NCBI RefSeq assembly: GCF_001425605.1
Contig: NZ_LMRG01000012.1
Coordinates: forward strand, 671,432-735,431
Direction of reading: 5' to 3'
DNA length: 64,000 nucleotides
Source of the DNA: Rhizobium sp. Leaf453
GTDB taxonomy: Bacteria; Pseudomonadota; Alphaproteobacteria; Rhizobiales; Rhizobiaceae
The notes below the pieces were generated by a model, which searched no databases, was not told the DNA's origin, and saw nothing but the letters and a program-made list of their open reading frames with translations. The translations under genes were made by a program, and so were the position numbers. Below, piece by piece: positions 56,443 to 64,000 of this stretch (position 1 is its first letter; each line of letters opens with the position of its first letter).

Positions 56443-57411
56443 ATGTCAGAACAGCGCAAACCCGGCCGCGGCCGCATCTATTCCTCAATCACCGAGACGA
56501 TCGGCGATACCCCGATCGTGCGCCTCGACAAGCTGGCCCAGGAGAACGGCGTGAAGGCCAATCTCCTCGCCAAGCTCGAGTTCTTCAATCCCATCGCCTC
56601 CGTCAAGGACCGTATCGGTGTGGCGATGATCGAATCGCTGGAAGCCCAGGGCAAGATCACCGCCGGCAAGACGACGTTGGTCGAGCCGACCTCGGGCAAT
56701 ACAGGCATCGCGCTTGCCTTTGCCGCCGCCGCCAAGGGTTACAAGCTCATCCTGACCATGCCGGAGACCATGTCGGTCGAGCGGCGCAAGATGTTGGCTC
56801 TGCTCGGCGCCGAACTGGTGCTGACGGAAGGCCCGAAGGGTATGAAGGGCGCGATCGCCAAGGCCGAGGAACTGGCGGCTTCGCTTCCCGACGCGATCAT
56901 TCCGCAGCAGTTCGAAAACCCGGCCAATCCGGAAATTCACCGCAAGACCACAGCCGAGGAAATCTGGAACGACACCGACGGCAGTGTCGATATCCTTGTT
57001 TCGGGCATCGGCACGGGCGGCACGATCACCGGCGCCGGCCAGGTGCTGAAGGGCAAGAAGCCGTCGATCAAGGTCGTGGCCGTGGAGCCGGCCGAATCCC
57101 CGGTCCTGTCCGGCGGCGCGCCCGGCCCGCACAAGATTCAGGGTATCGGCGCAGGCTTTGCCCCCGCCATTCTCGACACCAAGATCTATGACGAGGTCGT
57201 CACCGTCTCCAGCGCCGAGGCGATCGAGACCGCCCGCCATGTGGCCCGTCTGGAAGGGGTGCCGGTCGGTATTTCCTCGGGTGCGGCGCTGACGGCGGCG
57301 ATCAAGGTCGGCCAGCGCCCGGAAAACGAAGGAAAGACGATTGTCGTGATCATTCCGTCCTTTGCCGAGCGGTATCTGTCGACGGCCCTGTTCGAGGGGC
57401 TTGGCGGGTAA
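56443..57411 (+). CDS. cysK: Cysteine synthase A (O-acetylserine sulfhydrylase)
   Basis: A 322-residue PLP enzyme that makes cysteine from O-acetylserine and sulfide. The PLP Lys is in [17 protein letters not shown], the substrate loop [19 protein letters not shown], the phosphate-binding [21 protein letters not shown] and the C-terminal Ser region [16 protein letters not shown]. Length matches CysK. AAAGGGAG precedes the ATG. Confidence 0.95.
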   Translation: MSEQRKPGRGRIYSSITETIGDTPIVRLDKLAQENGVKANLLAKLEFFNPIASVKDRIGVAMIESLEAQGKITAGKTTLVEPTSGNTGIALAFAAAAKGYKLILTMPETMSVERRKMLALLGAELVLTEGPKGMKGAIAKAEELAASLPDAIIPQQFENPANPEIHRKTTAEEIWNDTDGSVDILVSGIGTGGTITGAGQVLKGKKPSIKVVAVEPAESPVLSGGAPGPHKIQGIGAGFAPAILDTKIYDEVVTVSSAEAIETARHVARLEGVPVGISSGAALTAAIKVGQRPENEGKTIVVIIPSFAERYLSTALFEGLGG

Positions 57412-57535
57412 GGTTTTCTTGGGGGGGTGGGGCCGGCTTCGGGCTGTTCTCGGGCTTTGCACTGTTGGCAAGGTGACGTTTTTGGCGCCGGCAGTGTGTT
57501 CCGGAAACAAGGCGATTGCCAAACGCCACACTCCG

Positions 57536-57655
57536 TCATTCCCGTGCTTGTCACGGGAATCCAGTCACCGCGCGTCTGCGCGGTGAGAAAGTCTTTTGAC
57601 CCGACGGACGTCGGGTCGCTGGATCCCGCCACGAGGGCGAGGATGACGGAGGGTG
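57536..57655. repeat. Second dispersed repeat type with paired arms
   Basis: TTCCCGTGcttgtCACGGGAA, CCGCGCGTctgcGCGCGG-type and GACCCGACGgacgtCGGGTC arms follow each other, ending in GAGGATGACGGAG. This TTCCCG...GATCCC...GATGACGG order is typical of rhizobial intergenic repeats and differs from copies A-F. A related GTCATCCTCGGGCTTGACCC piece lies at 43367-43395. Confidence 0.65.
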
Positions 57656-57777
57656 TAGATTTCGCTTCGTCACACAACCTGCTTGGGTGGATGTCGTCGA
57701 CTTGAGCGTAACGCTTGAAGGCTTGATTCCTAGGCAGTAACCGGCGTCTCTCTCGCATCAATCGCAGTCGTGAATGG

Positions 57778-57832
57778 CCTCCGAAAAGATCCCCTCCCCA
57801 ACCCCTCCCCACAAGAGGGAGGGGCTTAACCT
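57778..57832. repeat. Partial palindromic repeat, copy G
   Basis: CCCCTCCCCAACCCCTCCCCACAAGAGGGAGGGGC holds a CCCCTCCC/GGGAGGGG pair (about 57792-57826). It looks like a degenerate member of the copy D type. Confidence 0.5.
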
Positions 57833-58167
57833 GCCGCGCGCTCCGTGGTCGAAAGCGGGCATGGTCTAAGCCGACCTTTTGGGGGAGACAGCCGATAGGC
57901 CAGCGGGTTGCTCGATATGCAACAGAGCTGGTTTTTCGGAAGAGAACCCTCGGTTCGCGGTCCACATGGACTTTGCAGGCATCGCGTCTTGCGATGACAC
58001 GGCGGGCGGGGGCGGAAACTCTAAATCCGTTCGCTGCAAAAGCGGTGTATTGCAGACGATCGATGCCGCCGAAACCGAAATGTCCCAAAATCCTGTCAAA
58101 GAACCGGAAGTGCATCCATCAAAGTGCTTCCGGCATTATAACCTCCCCGGCAGTACCGGGGAAAATG

Positions 58168-59061
58168 TCATGCTGCAGCGGTGAGCCTTTCGCCGGCGAT
58201 GCGGTAGGAAATGGCTTCGGCGAGGTGGATGCGGCCGACGGTCGGTTTTTCGTCGAGATCGGCCAGCGTACGGGCGACTTTCAGGACGCGGTGATAGCCG
58301 CGCGCCGAGAATTTCATCTTTTCGGCGGCGTCGCGCAGCAATTGCAGGCCCCCGGCATCGGGTTCGGCCATCTTCTCGATCATTGCCGTGGAGCATCGGG
58401 CGTTGGAGAAGACCTGTGGCGTGCCGAAGGCAATGAAACGGTCCATCTGCAGTTCGCGGGCCTTGGCCACCCGGCGAGCGACGACGGCGCTGGTTTCGGC
58501 CGGTGCCGGGCGGATGAGGTCGGCGGCTGTGACGGCGGGCACATCGATGCGGATATCGATCCGGTCCATCAGCGGGCCGGAAATGCGGCCCTGATAGTCG
58601 GAGACGCAGCGCGGTCCCCGGGCGCAGCTATGGCCGGGCTCCCCCGCCATGCCGCAGCGGCAGGGGTTCATGGCAGCGACCAGCTGGATCGCGGCGGGAT
58701 AGGTGACGCGGTGGTTGGCCCGGGCGATGATGCATTCGGCCGTTTCCAGCGGCTGGCGCAGTGCGTCGAGAACCTGCGGCGTGAATTCCGGGAACTCGTC
58801 GAGAAACAGAACGCCATTGTGCGCCAGTGACGCCTCGCCCGGCTTGGCCCGCAGGCCACCGCCAATCATCGCGGCCATGGTGGCAGAGTGGTGTGGGGTG
58901 CGGAAGGGGCGGCGATCCGACAGCTTGCCACCGGCAAGTTGCCCGGCGATCGAGTGGATCATCGAGACTTCGAGCAGTTCGGACGGTGAGAGCGGCGGCA
59001 GGATCGAGGGCAGGCGGGCGGCGAGCATGGATTTGCCGGAGCCGGGCGGCCCGACCATAAG
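58168..59061 (-). pseudogene. comM: comM 3' part (cut off from its start by a mobile element)
   Basis: The C-terminal 298 codons (with stop) of a ComM/YifB Mg-chelatase-like AAA+ protein. It begins at the element border, three codons ahead of the P-loop: LMVGPPGSGKSMLAARLPSILPP is followed by RPFRTPHHSATMAAMIGGG, GVLFLDEFPEF, the Cys cluster MNPCRCGMAGEPGHSCARGPRC and the C-terminal chelatase-like domain (ISGPLMDRIDIRIDVP). ComM is a helicase that assists branch migration during natural transformation. Without the N-terminal Lon-like domain this part is probably not made or not functional; ATG 59064, inside the element, could start a 298-residue fragment. Confidence 0.93.
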
Positions 59062-59083
59062 CATGTCTTGTATATTGGACCCC
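59062..59083. repeat. Left end of the element (attachment-site arm)
   Basis: Together with 61816-61837 this forms the imperfect inverted repeat around the AG core. The conserved inner block ATTGGACCCC (59074-59083) lies 12 bases from the core. This is the layout of a large serine integrase attP, whose arms are bound by the recombinase and zinc-ribbon domains. Confidence 0.75.
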
Positions 59084-59120
59084 TAATTATTACATCGTGG
59101 GCTGTTTGAGGAGCCGCTTC

Positions 59121-60680
59121 ATGAACATACCAAAGCCAACTGCTTTTTCCTACATCCGCTTTTCCACCCCAGAGCAAGCGCTAGGGGACAGCGAGCGCCG
59201 CCAGATCGATGCCGCTCAGCGTTATGCCGACCAGCACGGCCTTGAGCTCGACACGCGGACGTTTCGGGACCATGGGGTTTCCGCGTTCAGGGGCAAGAAC
59301 GCAAAGATGGGGGCTCTGCGGGCGCTGCTCAGGCAGGCCGAGGATGGAGACATTCCAGCGGGAAGCTACCTCATCGTGGAGAGCATGGACAGGCTCAGCC
59401 GCACCATCCCCCGCAAGGCGGTGAAGACCCTAGAGGCGCTGTGCGAGGCGGGCCTCACGGTGGTCACCCTAGATGACGGGCAGGTCTACACGGAGGCGCG
59501 GCTGGATAAGGAGCCCTATGCCTTCATGGTCGTCTACATGGTCGCGATCCGTGCCAATGAGGAGAGCTTGAGAAAGGGTCGTCGGGTTGCCGAGGCTTGG
59601 GCCGCCAAGCGAGGCCGGGCGGATAGCGAGAAGCTGACCGCAATCTGCCCCTATTGGCTGCACCTCAAGCCCACGCGGAAGGCCTTTGTAGTGATAGAGG
59701 AGAGGGCGGAGATAGTTCGTCGCATCGTTCAAGAGGCCCTTGAAGGGCAGGGCCAAGAGCGCATCGCAAGGCAACTCAATGAAGAGGGCGTGAAGACGTT
59801 TGGGCGGGGCGAGCGGTGGTATAAGAGCACCATCGGCAAGCTCCTACGTTCGCCAGCCCTCGCAGGCTTCTACCAGCCCCACAAGATGGCTTATGGCGAG
59901 GACGGGGTGAGGCAGCGAGAGCCCGATGGCCCCCTCGTGGCTGGCTACTATCCGCCGGTGATCTCAGAGGAAGACTATGCGCGGCTCCAGGCGGGGCTAG
60001 ACGGTAAGCGGGCTCCTTACAGGCGCATCACCCACGCCATCACCAATCCCCTCGCAGGTATCGCCAGATGCGGCCTCTGCGGTGCGAGCATGACGCAGGT
60101 CGCCAAGGGGAACCGCGCTAAGCCCCGCCTCGTGTGCTCTCGTGCCAAGGTGGGGGCCGGTTGCAGCTATCGCAGCATCCCCACGGAAGACATCTGGGCG
60201 GCGCTTCGTGATCCGATGCTTTCGGCGGACGCTCCCACGGGCAGCGACAAGAGCCGCGAGCAGTGGGAGGCCATTCGGAGGGAACGCATGGGCGCAGAGG
60301 TCCAGCTTTCCAACCTCGCAAACGCTATCCGGGATGGCGTCTCCGCCTCTGTGCTAGGCCCCCAGATATCCGCCGCTGAGCGGTCCCTAAAGGCCCTCAA
60401 TGAGCAGGAGAGGGCGGTGGAACAACGCATGTTGGCTGAGACCCCCCACAGCGTCAAACGACGCCTAGCAGCCCTCGGTGCGGTGCTTGAAGACGGCGAT
60501 GCGGATGCTGCTACCGTCAATCGGCATCTGAGGGAGAACGTCTCCGCCATCATCATCCATCCCGACATGCCCGAGCACATGGAAGCCGCAAGCATGGACG
60601 TTCGGTGGCTACATGGCGGGGAGAGCAGTGTGGCGATAGGTGGCTTTGCCGCCTTCCCCATCAACCCAGAAAGGAAATGA
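59121..60680 (+). CDS. Large serine recombinase (integrase)
   Basis: A 519-residue site-specific recombinase. The N-terminal resolvase domain has the catalytic Ser15 in SYIRFSTPEQ and the ESMDRLSRT motif. The recombinase domain (about 165-290) includes IVRRIVQEALEGQGQERIARQLNEEGVKTFGRGERWYKSTIGKLLRSPALAGFY. A zinc ribbon (CGLCGASM...LVCSRAKVGAGC, about 320-355) and a helical, coiled-coil-like region (about 385-470) follow, as in large serine integrases. ATG 59121 has GAGGAG 7 bases upstream; GTG 59097 in frame is an alternative. It should catalyse its own insertion into and, with a directionality factor, excision from comM. No such factor was recognised in the element. Confidence 0.93.
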   Translation: MNIPKPTAFSYIRFSTPEQALGDSERRQIDAAQRYADQHGLELDTRTFRDHGVSAFRGKNAKMGALRALLRQAEDGDIPAGSYLIVESMDRLSRTIPRKAVKTLEALCEAGLTVVTLDDGQVYTEARLDKEPYAFMVVYMVAIRANEESLRKGRRVAEAWAAKRGRADSEKLTAICPYWLHLKPTRKAFVVIEERAEIVRRIVQEALEGQGQERIARQLNEEGVKTFGRGERWYKSTIGKLLRSPALAGFYQPHKMAYGEDGVRQREPDGPLVAGYYPPVISEEDYARLQAGLDGKRAPYRRITHAITNPLAGIARCGLCGASMTQVAKGNRAKPRLVCSRAKVGAGCSYRSIPTEDIWAALRDPMLSADAPTGSDKSREQWEAIRRERMGAEVQLSNLANAIRDGVSASVLGPQISAAERSLKALNEQERAVEQRMLAETPHSVKRRLAALGAVLEDGDADAATVNRHLRENVSAIIIHPDMPEHMEAASMDVRWLHGGESSVAIGGFAAFPINPERK

Positions 60681-60682
60681 GC

Positions 60683-61288
60683 ATGATACCTACATCCGAA
60701 GAAATCTTGCGCTGGCGAGACGGTAATACCCACAAGATCGGCCCATTGACGCTGCGCTACCGGCTCCCCGAAGAGTCGATGCCGTCAGGGGAATGCTTCA
60801 TTGAGACAGAGGAGGGCGCGGCCTTTAGGCTCGATTGGATGGATGCCGAGGCTCTCGCGTGGTGCATATTCCCGAGCGCAGACCTTTGGGGAGCACACGC
60901 AAATGATCCAAAGCTCCAGAGCAGCGGGAGCCGGTTAGGCTGGCTACGTTTCAAGATGACGAGCGATCCTACAAAGCTGGGTTCGCTTACGGGGTGGTCG
61001 GGAAAGGTGTTTCAATTCTCCCGTCTCTTGTTTGATGCAGGGGTCGGGGAAGTGGTGCGGCCGGTGGGGCAGAGTCGGACCTTAGACTATCGACGGCAGG
61101 CTCTCCGGAAGGTCGGCGGCCCTGCGTCGGCCGATACGCGAACGAGCTTTGTGCATTGCTGTGCGGCATTCGCGAAGCACCGAAATCCCGAGGTAGACAT
61201 CGCCGGGTGGCAGCAACAGGCGATAGCGCGGTTCCATGCGGCCGACCAGATGGCGGATTACGTAGCGAACGAGGGGGATGACGATTAA
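60683..61288 (+). CDS. Element-encoded protein of unknown function
   Basis: A 201-residue protein beginning MIPTSEEILRWRDGNTHKIG. AAGGA is 7 bases before ATG 60683; an ATG at 60677 overlaps the recombinase stop (ATGA), so the gene is coupled to the recombinase. No signal peptide, membrane segment or known motif is seen. The middle is Trp/Gly-rich (LGWLRFKMTSDP, LTGWSGKVFQFSRLLFDAGVG) and the end is acidic (YVANEGDDD). It may be a directionality factor, a regulator or cargo; none is supported by resemblance. It is the only candidate cargo of the element. Confidence 0.7.
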   Translation: MIPTSEEILRWRDGNTHKIGPLTLRYRLPEESMPSGECFIETEEGAAFRLDWMDAEALAWCIFPSADLWGAHANDPKLQSSGSRLGWLRFKMTSDPTKLGSLTGWSGKVFQFSRLLFDAGVGEVVRPVGQSRTLDYRRQALRKVGGPASADTRTSFVHCCAAFAKHRNPEVDIAGWQQQAIARFHAADQMADYVANEGDDD

Positions 61289-61815
61289 TTCCCTCCGGGG
61301 AGCCCAGGGCGTTTATCCATTAGCTTAGGCTGATATTGGGATATTTTGCTCCATGACTCCCCTTTCTTTGCTGATTTCGAAATGTCATTCCTAAATAGGG
61401 CCTTTTGGAGCACAAAAAATATCCTTCGAATAAGGTATAACCTTATGCCCCCTCCAGGTATATCCCCCAGCCTTCCCCTTGGTAGTGAGAGACACCTCTC
61501 CCCCACCATCATGCTCTGAGCACATGCTTTAGGTCTGTGCTCAACCGGACCATGAAGGGCCTCCCTGTGCTCTCCCCTATGGGAGGGAGGGGGATGGGGT
61601 GTCTCCTCCACCCTTGTGGCTTCAAGGCCCCCTTGTGACATCTATCAGTGGGCCGGAGGCAACTTCCGGAGGGGCGTTGAGAGGGGTCACACACGCGAGA
61701 CATGGAAGAACGTGGCGGCGGCTAAGCGTTTCCCCCCGTGCCGCCTACTAGGGGCGCATAGTGCATTCGCTTCGGGGCGGGGCTTAGCGAATGGCCGCCG
61801 GACAGGGGATGATGT
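61289..61815. other. Gene-free right part of the element
   Basis: About 530 bases without a supported gene. ATAAGGT (61431-61437)/ACCTTAT (61441-61447) is an exact inverted repeat around ATA, a possible operator or small hairpin. CTCCC/GGGAG arms occur near 61572-61586. A 118-codon minus-strand reading (61285-61641) has low-complexity sequence and no resemblance; it is not annotated. Confidence 0.6.
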
Positions 61816-61837
61816 GGGGTCTAATGTTGACAACGTG
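61816..61837. repeat. Right end of the element (attachment-site arm)
   Basis: Inverted partner of 59062-59083. On the comM strand it reads CACGTTGTCAAC and then ATTAGACCCC, the same inner block at the same distance from the core (one R position differs). Confidence 0.75.
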
Positions 61838-62478
61838 AGGAGATTATGATTGCCGGCGGCGGCGACTTCCAGCGCGCGCTTGGCGCTTTCCTGACCCTTG
61901 ATATCGGCAAGATCCGGCATATTGGCGGCAGTGGCGCGCACGGAAGCTTCCGGCCGCGACAGGACCTGCGTGCCGCGAAAATGATTGGCGAGCGCGATCA
62001 GGCTGCGGGGTGCGAGAATATCGATCTCGGAACCGGCCCAGGCGGCTTCCGCGCCGCTGTCGGACGGGCAGATCAGGCCCTTGCCGAGACCGTTGGCGCC
62101 GATGGCGGCAGGCAGGGCGCCAGCGACGGCGGCGATCGTGCCGTCAAGATTGAGTTCGCCGATGACGACATAGCCATCCAGTGCATCGCCGGGGATAGCG
62201 CCAAGCGCTGCCATCAGGCCGAGTGCGATGGGCAGATCGAAATGAGAGCCCTCTTTGGGAAGATCGGCCGGGGCAAGATTGACGGTGACTTTCTTGGCTG
62301 GCAGCGACAGGCCGGAGGCGTGCAGGGCTGCCTGGACCCGCTCGCGGCTCTCGGCCACCGCCTTGTCCGGCAGGCCGACGATCTGCATGCCGACCTTGCC
62401 CGGCGCGACCATGACCTGAACATCGACCGGCACGCCTTCTATGCCCTGAAATGCAACCGTACTGACACGCGCGACCAT
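61838..62478 (-). pseudogene. comM: comM 5' part (truncated by the mobile element)
   Basis: The first 213 codons of comM, starting at ATG 62478 with AGAGGGG 8 bases upstream. It contains the Lon protease-like N-terminal domain of the family (VSTVAFQGIEGVPVDVQVMVAPG, IVGLPDKAVAESRERV, VNLAPADLPKEGSHFDLPIALG) and ends ADIKGQESAKRALEVAAAGNHNLL. Translation continues into the element to a stop at 61687, giving a 264-residue hybrid that lacks the ATPase part. The gene sits after gshB, on the same strand. Confidence 0.93.
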
Positions 62479-62710
62479 GATTGCCCCTCTTGCCGCGCGA
62501 CGGATGAACAACCCGCCGCCACAACCTTCATCGGTTGTGGCGGGAAATCTGGCACGAATATCGGAATAAAACAAGAACAATCATCGAACAGAATCGATGA
62601 ATGCAATCGTCCTGGTTGAGGCCGGTTGTATTGTGCGAACGAAGCGGAACAACCGTGAACATCCGGAGCGCGAAACGGGTTGTATCACGCTTCGGGAGAG
62701 GAGGCGTTGG

Positions 62711-63658
62711 TCAGGCGCGCTTGCGTTCGATCGCATCCCAGAGCAGGGCTGCGATATCGGCGCCGCCGAATTTCTTCACTTCGCGGATGCCGGTGGGCGA
62801 GGTGACGTTGATCTCGGTCATGACATCGCCGATCACGTCGATGCCGACGAGCAGGAAACCGCGTTCACGCAAGGCAGGGCCGATGCGGGCGCAGATTTCC
62901 TTTTCGCGCGGGGTCAGTTCCGTCGGCATGGGCGTTCCGCCGGCATGCATGTTGGAACGGGCGTCATGTTCGGCGGGGACGCGGTTGATCGCGCCGACCG
63001 GCTCGCCATCGACGAGGATGATGCGCTTGTCGCCCTTGCGTACCGCCGGCAGGTATTCCTGGGCGATGAACGGTTCGCGGAACATCTGGCCGAACATCTC
63101 GAGCAGGGACGACATGTTGCGGTCGTCGCGCGTCGAATGGAATACGCCGGCGCCGCCATTGCCGTAGAGCGGCTTCAGGATTATATCGCCCATCTCGGCG
63201 CGGAACGAGGCGATCTCGGCGGGATCGCGGGTGATCAGCGTCTTCGGCATCAGGTCGGGAAATTCGGTGACGAAGATCTTTTCCGGCGAATTGCGCACCC
63301 AGGCGGGATCGTTGACCACAAGGGTCTTGGGGTGGATACGCTCGAGCAGATGCGTCGAGGTGATATAGGCCATGTCGAAGGGCGGATCCTGACGCAGCAG
63401 CACGACATCCATGGTCGACAGATCGATGCGTTCGGCATCGCCAAGCGTGTAGTGGTCGCCCTTGACGTCGCGCAGCGTCATCGGCTGGACGGTGGCATAG
63501 ACCTTGCCATCACGCAGCGACAGCTGGTTCGGCGTATAATGGAAGAGGTTGTATCCGCGGGCCTGCGCTTCGAGGCTCATGGCGAAGGTCGAGTCGCCGG
63601 AAATGTTGATGCCGGAGACATGGTCCATCTGGACCGCGACATTGGTGATCTTCGCCAT
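62711..63658 (-). CDS. gshB: Glutathione synthetase
   Basis: A 315-residue ATP-grasp enzyme that joins glycine to gamma-glutamylcysteine. It begins [25 protein letters not shown], typical of proteobacterial GshB; ATP-grasp segments include [46 protein letters not shown] and [21 protein letters not shown]. Length fits the family (about 315). It lies upstream of comM on the same strand, a common order in rhizobia. Confidence 0.96.
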   Translation of the reverse strand: MAKITNVAVQMDHVSGINISGDSTFAMSLEAQARGYNLFHYTPNQLSLRDGKVYATVQPMTLRDVKGDHYTLGDAERIDLSTMDVVLLRQDPPFDMAYITSTHLLERIHPKTLVVNDPAWVRNSPEKIFVTEFPDLMPKTLITRDPAEIASFRAEMGDIILKPLYGNGGAGVFHSTRDDRNMSSLLEMFGQMFREPFIAQEYLPAVRKGDKRIILVDGEPVGAINRVPAEHDARSNMHAGGTPMPTELTPREKEICARIGPALRERGFLLVGIDVIGDVMTEINVTSPTGIREVKKFGGADIAALLWDAIERKRA

Positions 63659-64000
63659 GGGTGATTTCCTGTTGATCGTGGGCGCATGGTAGGCAGGCCG
63701 TTGTATAGCAACCGGGTGGGCGGGAGCCTACAGATTTCTATCCGCCCTGCGCGCGAAATGCGGAACGATTTTTCCCTGGAGGTTTGACGGCAGGCGGCGG
63801 TGTTCACGCGACGCGGTGCGCCCGTGGTTTGAGGGATGAACTCGGCCGGGACACATCGTGTGCCTCATAGAGTAGTAAGTAATGACACGCGATGTGCCCC
63901 GTTTCGGTGTCTTTTGCCGCGCTTCTCAGGTTCTTCTGCGCCTCCCGTTTGACGGAGAGGCCTCCAATGCCCCGGCCCGCTGCTTATCCGCTGGGCCTTT
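63659..64000. other. Gene-free end of window with a long inverted repeat
   Basis: No gene could be supported in the last 340 bases. GGGACACATCGTGTG (63848-63862) and CACGCGATGTGCCCC (63886-63900) pair at 13 of 15 positions. The purpose is not clear; the last 100 bases may be the start or end of an RNA or gene beyond the window. Confidence 0.5.

Larger units (their letters stand above)
57412..58167. other. Gene-free stretch between cysK and the comM remnant
   Basis: About 755 bases without a supported gene. It holds two repeat modules (57536-57655 and 57778-57832) and otherwise nothing recognised. Several long open readings here show no family resemblance and follow the GC-rich codon bias of non-coding DNA. 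Confidence 0.7.
59062..61839 (+). mobile_element. 2,778-bp serine-recombinase element integrated in comM
   Basis: The element interrupts comM between the codons for the second Leu of GNHNLL and the P-loop. Each border carries the dinucleotide AG (59060-59061 and 61838-61839, CT on the comM strand). Deleting one copy and the DNA between joins CTC-CTT-ATG-GTC and restores a 510-residue frame (213 + 297 codons). The ends are an imperfect inverted repeat: 15 of the first 22 positions match on either side of the core, including ATTRGACCCC at offsets 13-22 (59074-59083 and, inverted, 61816-61825). Content: one recombinase gene, one gene of unknown function, and about 550 bases without a supported gene. 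Codons such as CTA and AGG are more common here than in the flanks, which fits transfer. Confidence 0.9.

Noticed and set aside
20206..57832. CRISPR array from the recurring hairpins
   Set aside because: The repeats are dispersed between genes, palindromic and not separated by regular spacers; no cas gene is present.
57412..58167. Several readings of 80-300 codons after cysK
   Set aside because: They cross repeat modules, differ in frame and show no protein-like pattern.
61285..61641. A 118-codon minus-strand reading in the mobile element
   Set aside because: It has a Pro/His/Arg-rich start, no resemblance to known proteins and no convincing ribosome site; coding is possible but unsupported.
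63900..64000. 3' end of an RNase P or other structured RNA
   Set aside because: The GCTTATCCGC segment is suggestive, but no core motif of RNase P RNA is in the window, so it cannot be supported.

Overview
The window is about 60% GC, densely coded chromosomal DNA from an alphaproteobacterium, almost certainly a member of the Rhizobiaceae (Rhizobium/Agrobacterium/Ensifer group). The grounds are gene order (dnaA near rpsT-mutM-ubiE-ubiB-coaBC; a Tad/Ctp pilus operon; iolY-iolR-iolC-iolD-iolE-iolB), a BphO/BphP phytochrome pair of the HWE-kinase type, and many dispersed palindromic intergenic repeats of the rhizobial kind. No rRNA, tRNA, CRISPR array or insertion sequence was found.

Layout. 1-4.2 kb: nucleoside salvage (3' end of deoA; deoB-add-upp on the minus strand) with a membrane aspartic protease gene. 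4.4-18.7 kb: a Tad-type (Flp) pilus locus. Two TadE/G-like minor pilins and a stand-alone CpaC N-domain protein lie on the minus strand. Two pilins of identical protein sequence, cpaA, cpaB-cpaC-cpaD-cpaE-cpaF, tadB and tadC lie on the plus strand. A TadD-like TPR lipoprotein is separated from tadC by an SDR/LysR pair. 18.8-27 kb: housekeeping genes (leucyl aminopeptidase, dnaA, rpsT, mutM, ubiE, ubiB). 27-31.4 kb: a small secreted protein, MacA-MacB efflux and a deaminase. 31.5-34.7 kb: heme oxygenase overlapping a bacteriophytochrome kinase with a fused receiver. 34.8-36.8 kb: coaBC and a class II amidotransferase. 37-45.4 kb: the inositol catabolism cluster, with three operator-like GGAA-N6-TTCC sites and several hairpin repeats inside the operon. 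45.6-57.4 kb: mixed metabolic and transport genes, including a ketopantoate reductase-VOC fusion, prfC, dut, an Lrp/exporter pair and cysK.

57.4-64 kb: comM (yifB family) is split by an element of about 2.78 kb. The element carries a large serine recombinase and a 201-residue protein of unknown function. Its ends can be placed to the base: removing it at an AG core restores an in-frame 510-residue ComM, and the two element ends form an imperfect inverted repeat expected of a serine-integrase attP. This is the clearest mobile element in the window and the best candidate for something undescribed. gshB follows.

How the genes work together: cpaA-tadC build and power one pilus machine for the two Flp pilins. 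bphO makes the biliverdin that bphP binds. The iol enzymes act in sequence on inositol under IolR. coaBC, ubiE, ubiB, rpsT, dnaA, prfC, dut, cysK and gshB are core functions. Start codons were chosen by eye from Shine-Dalgarno spacing and family length, and some are uncertain, as noted.
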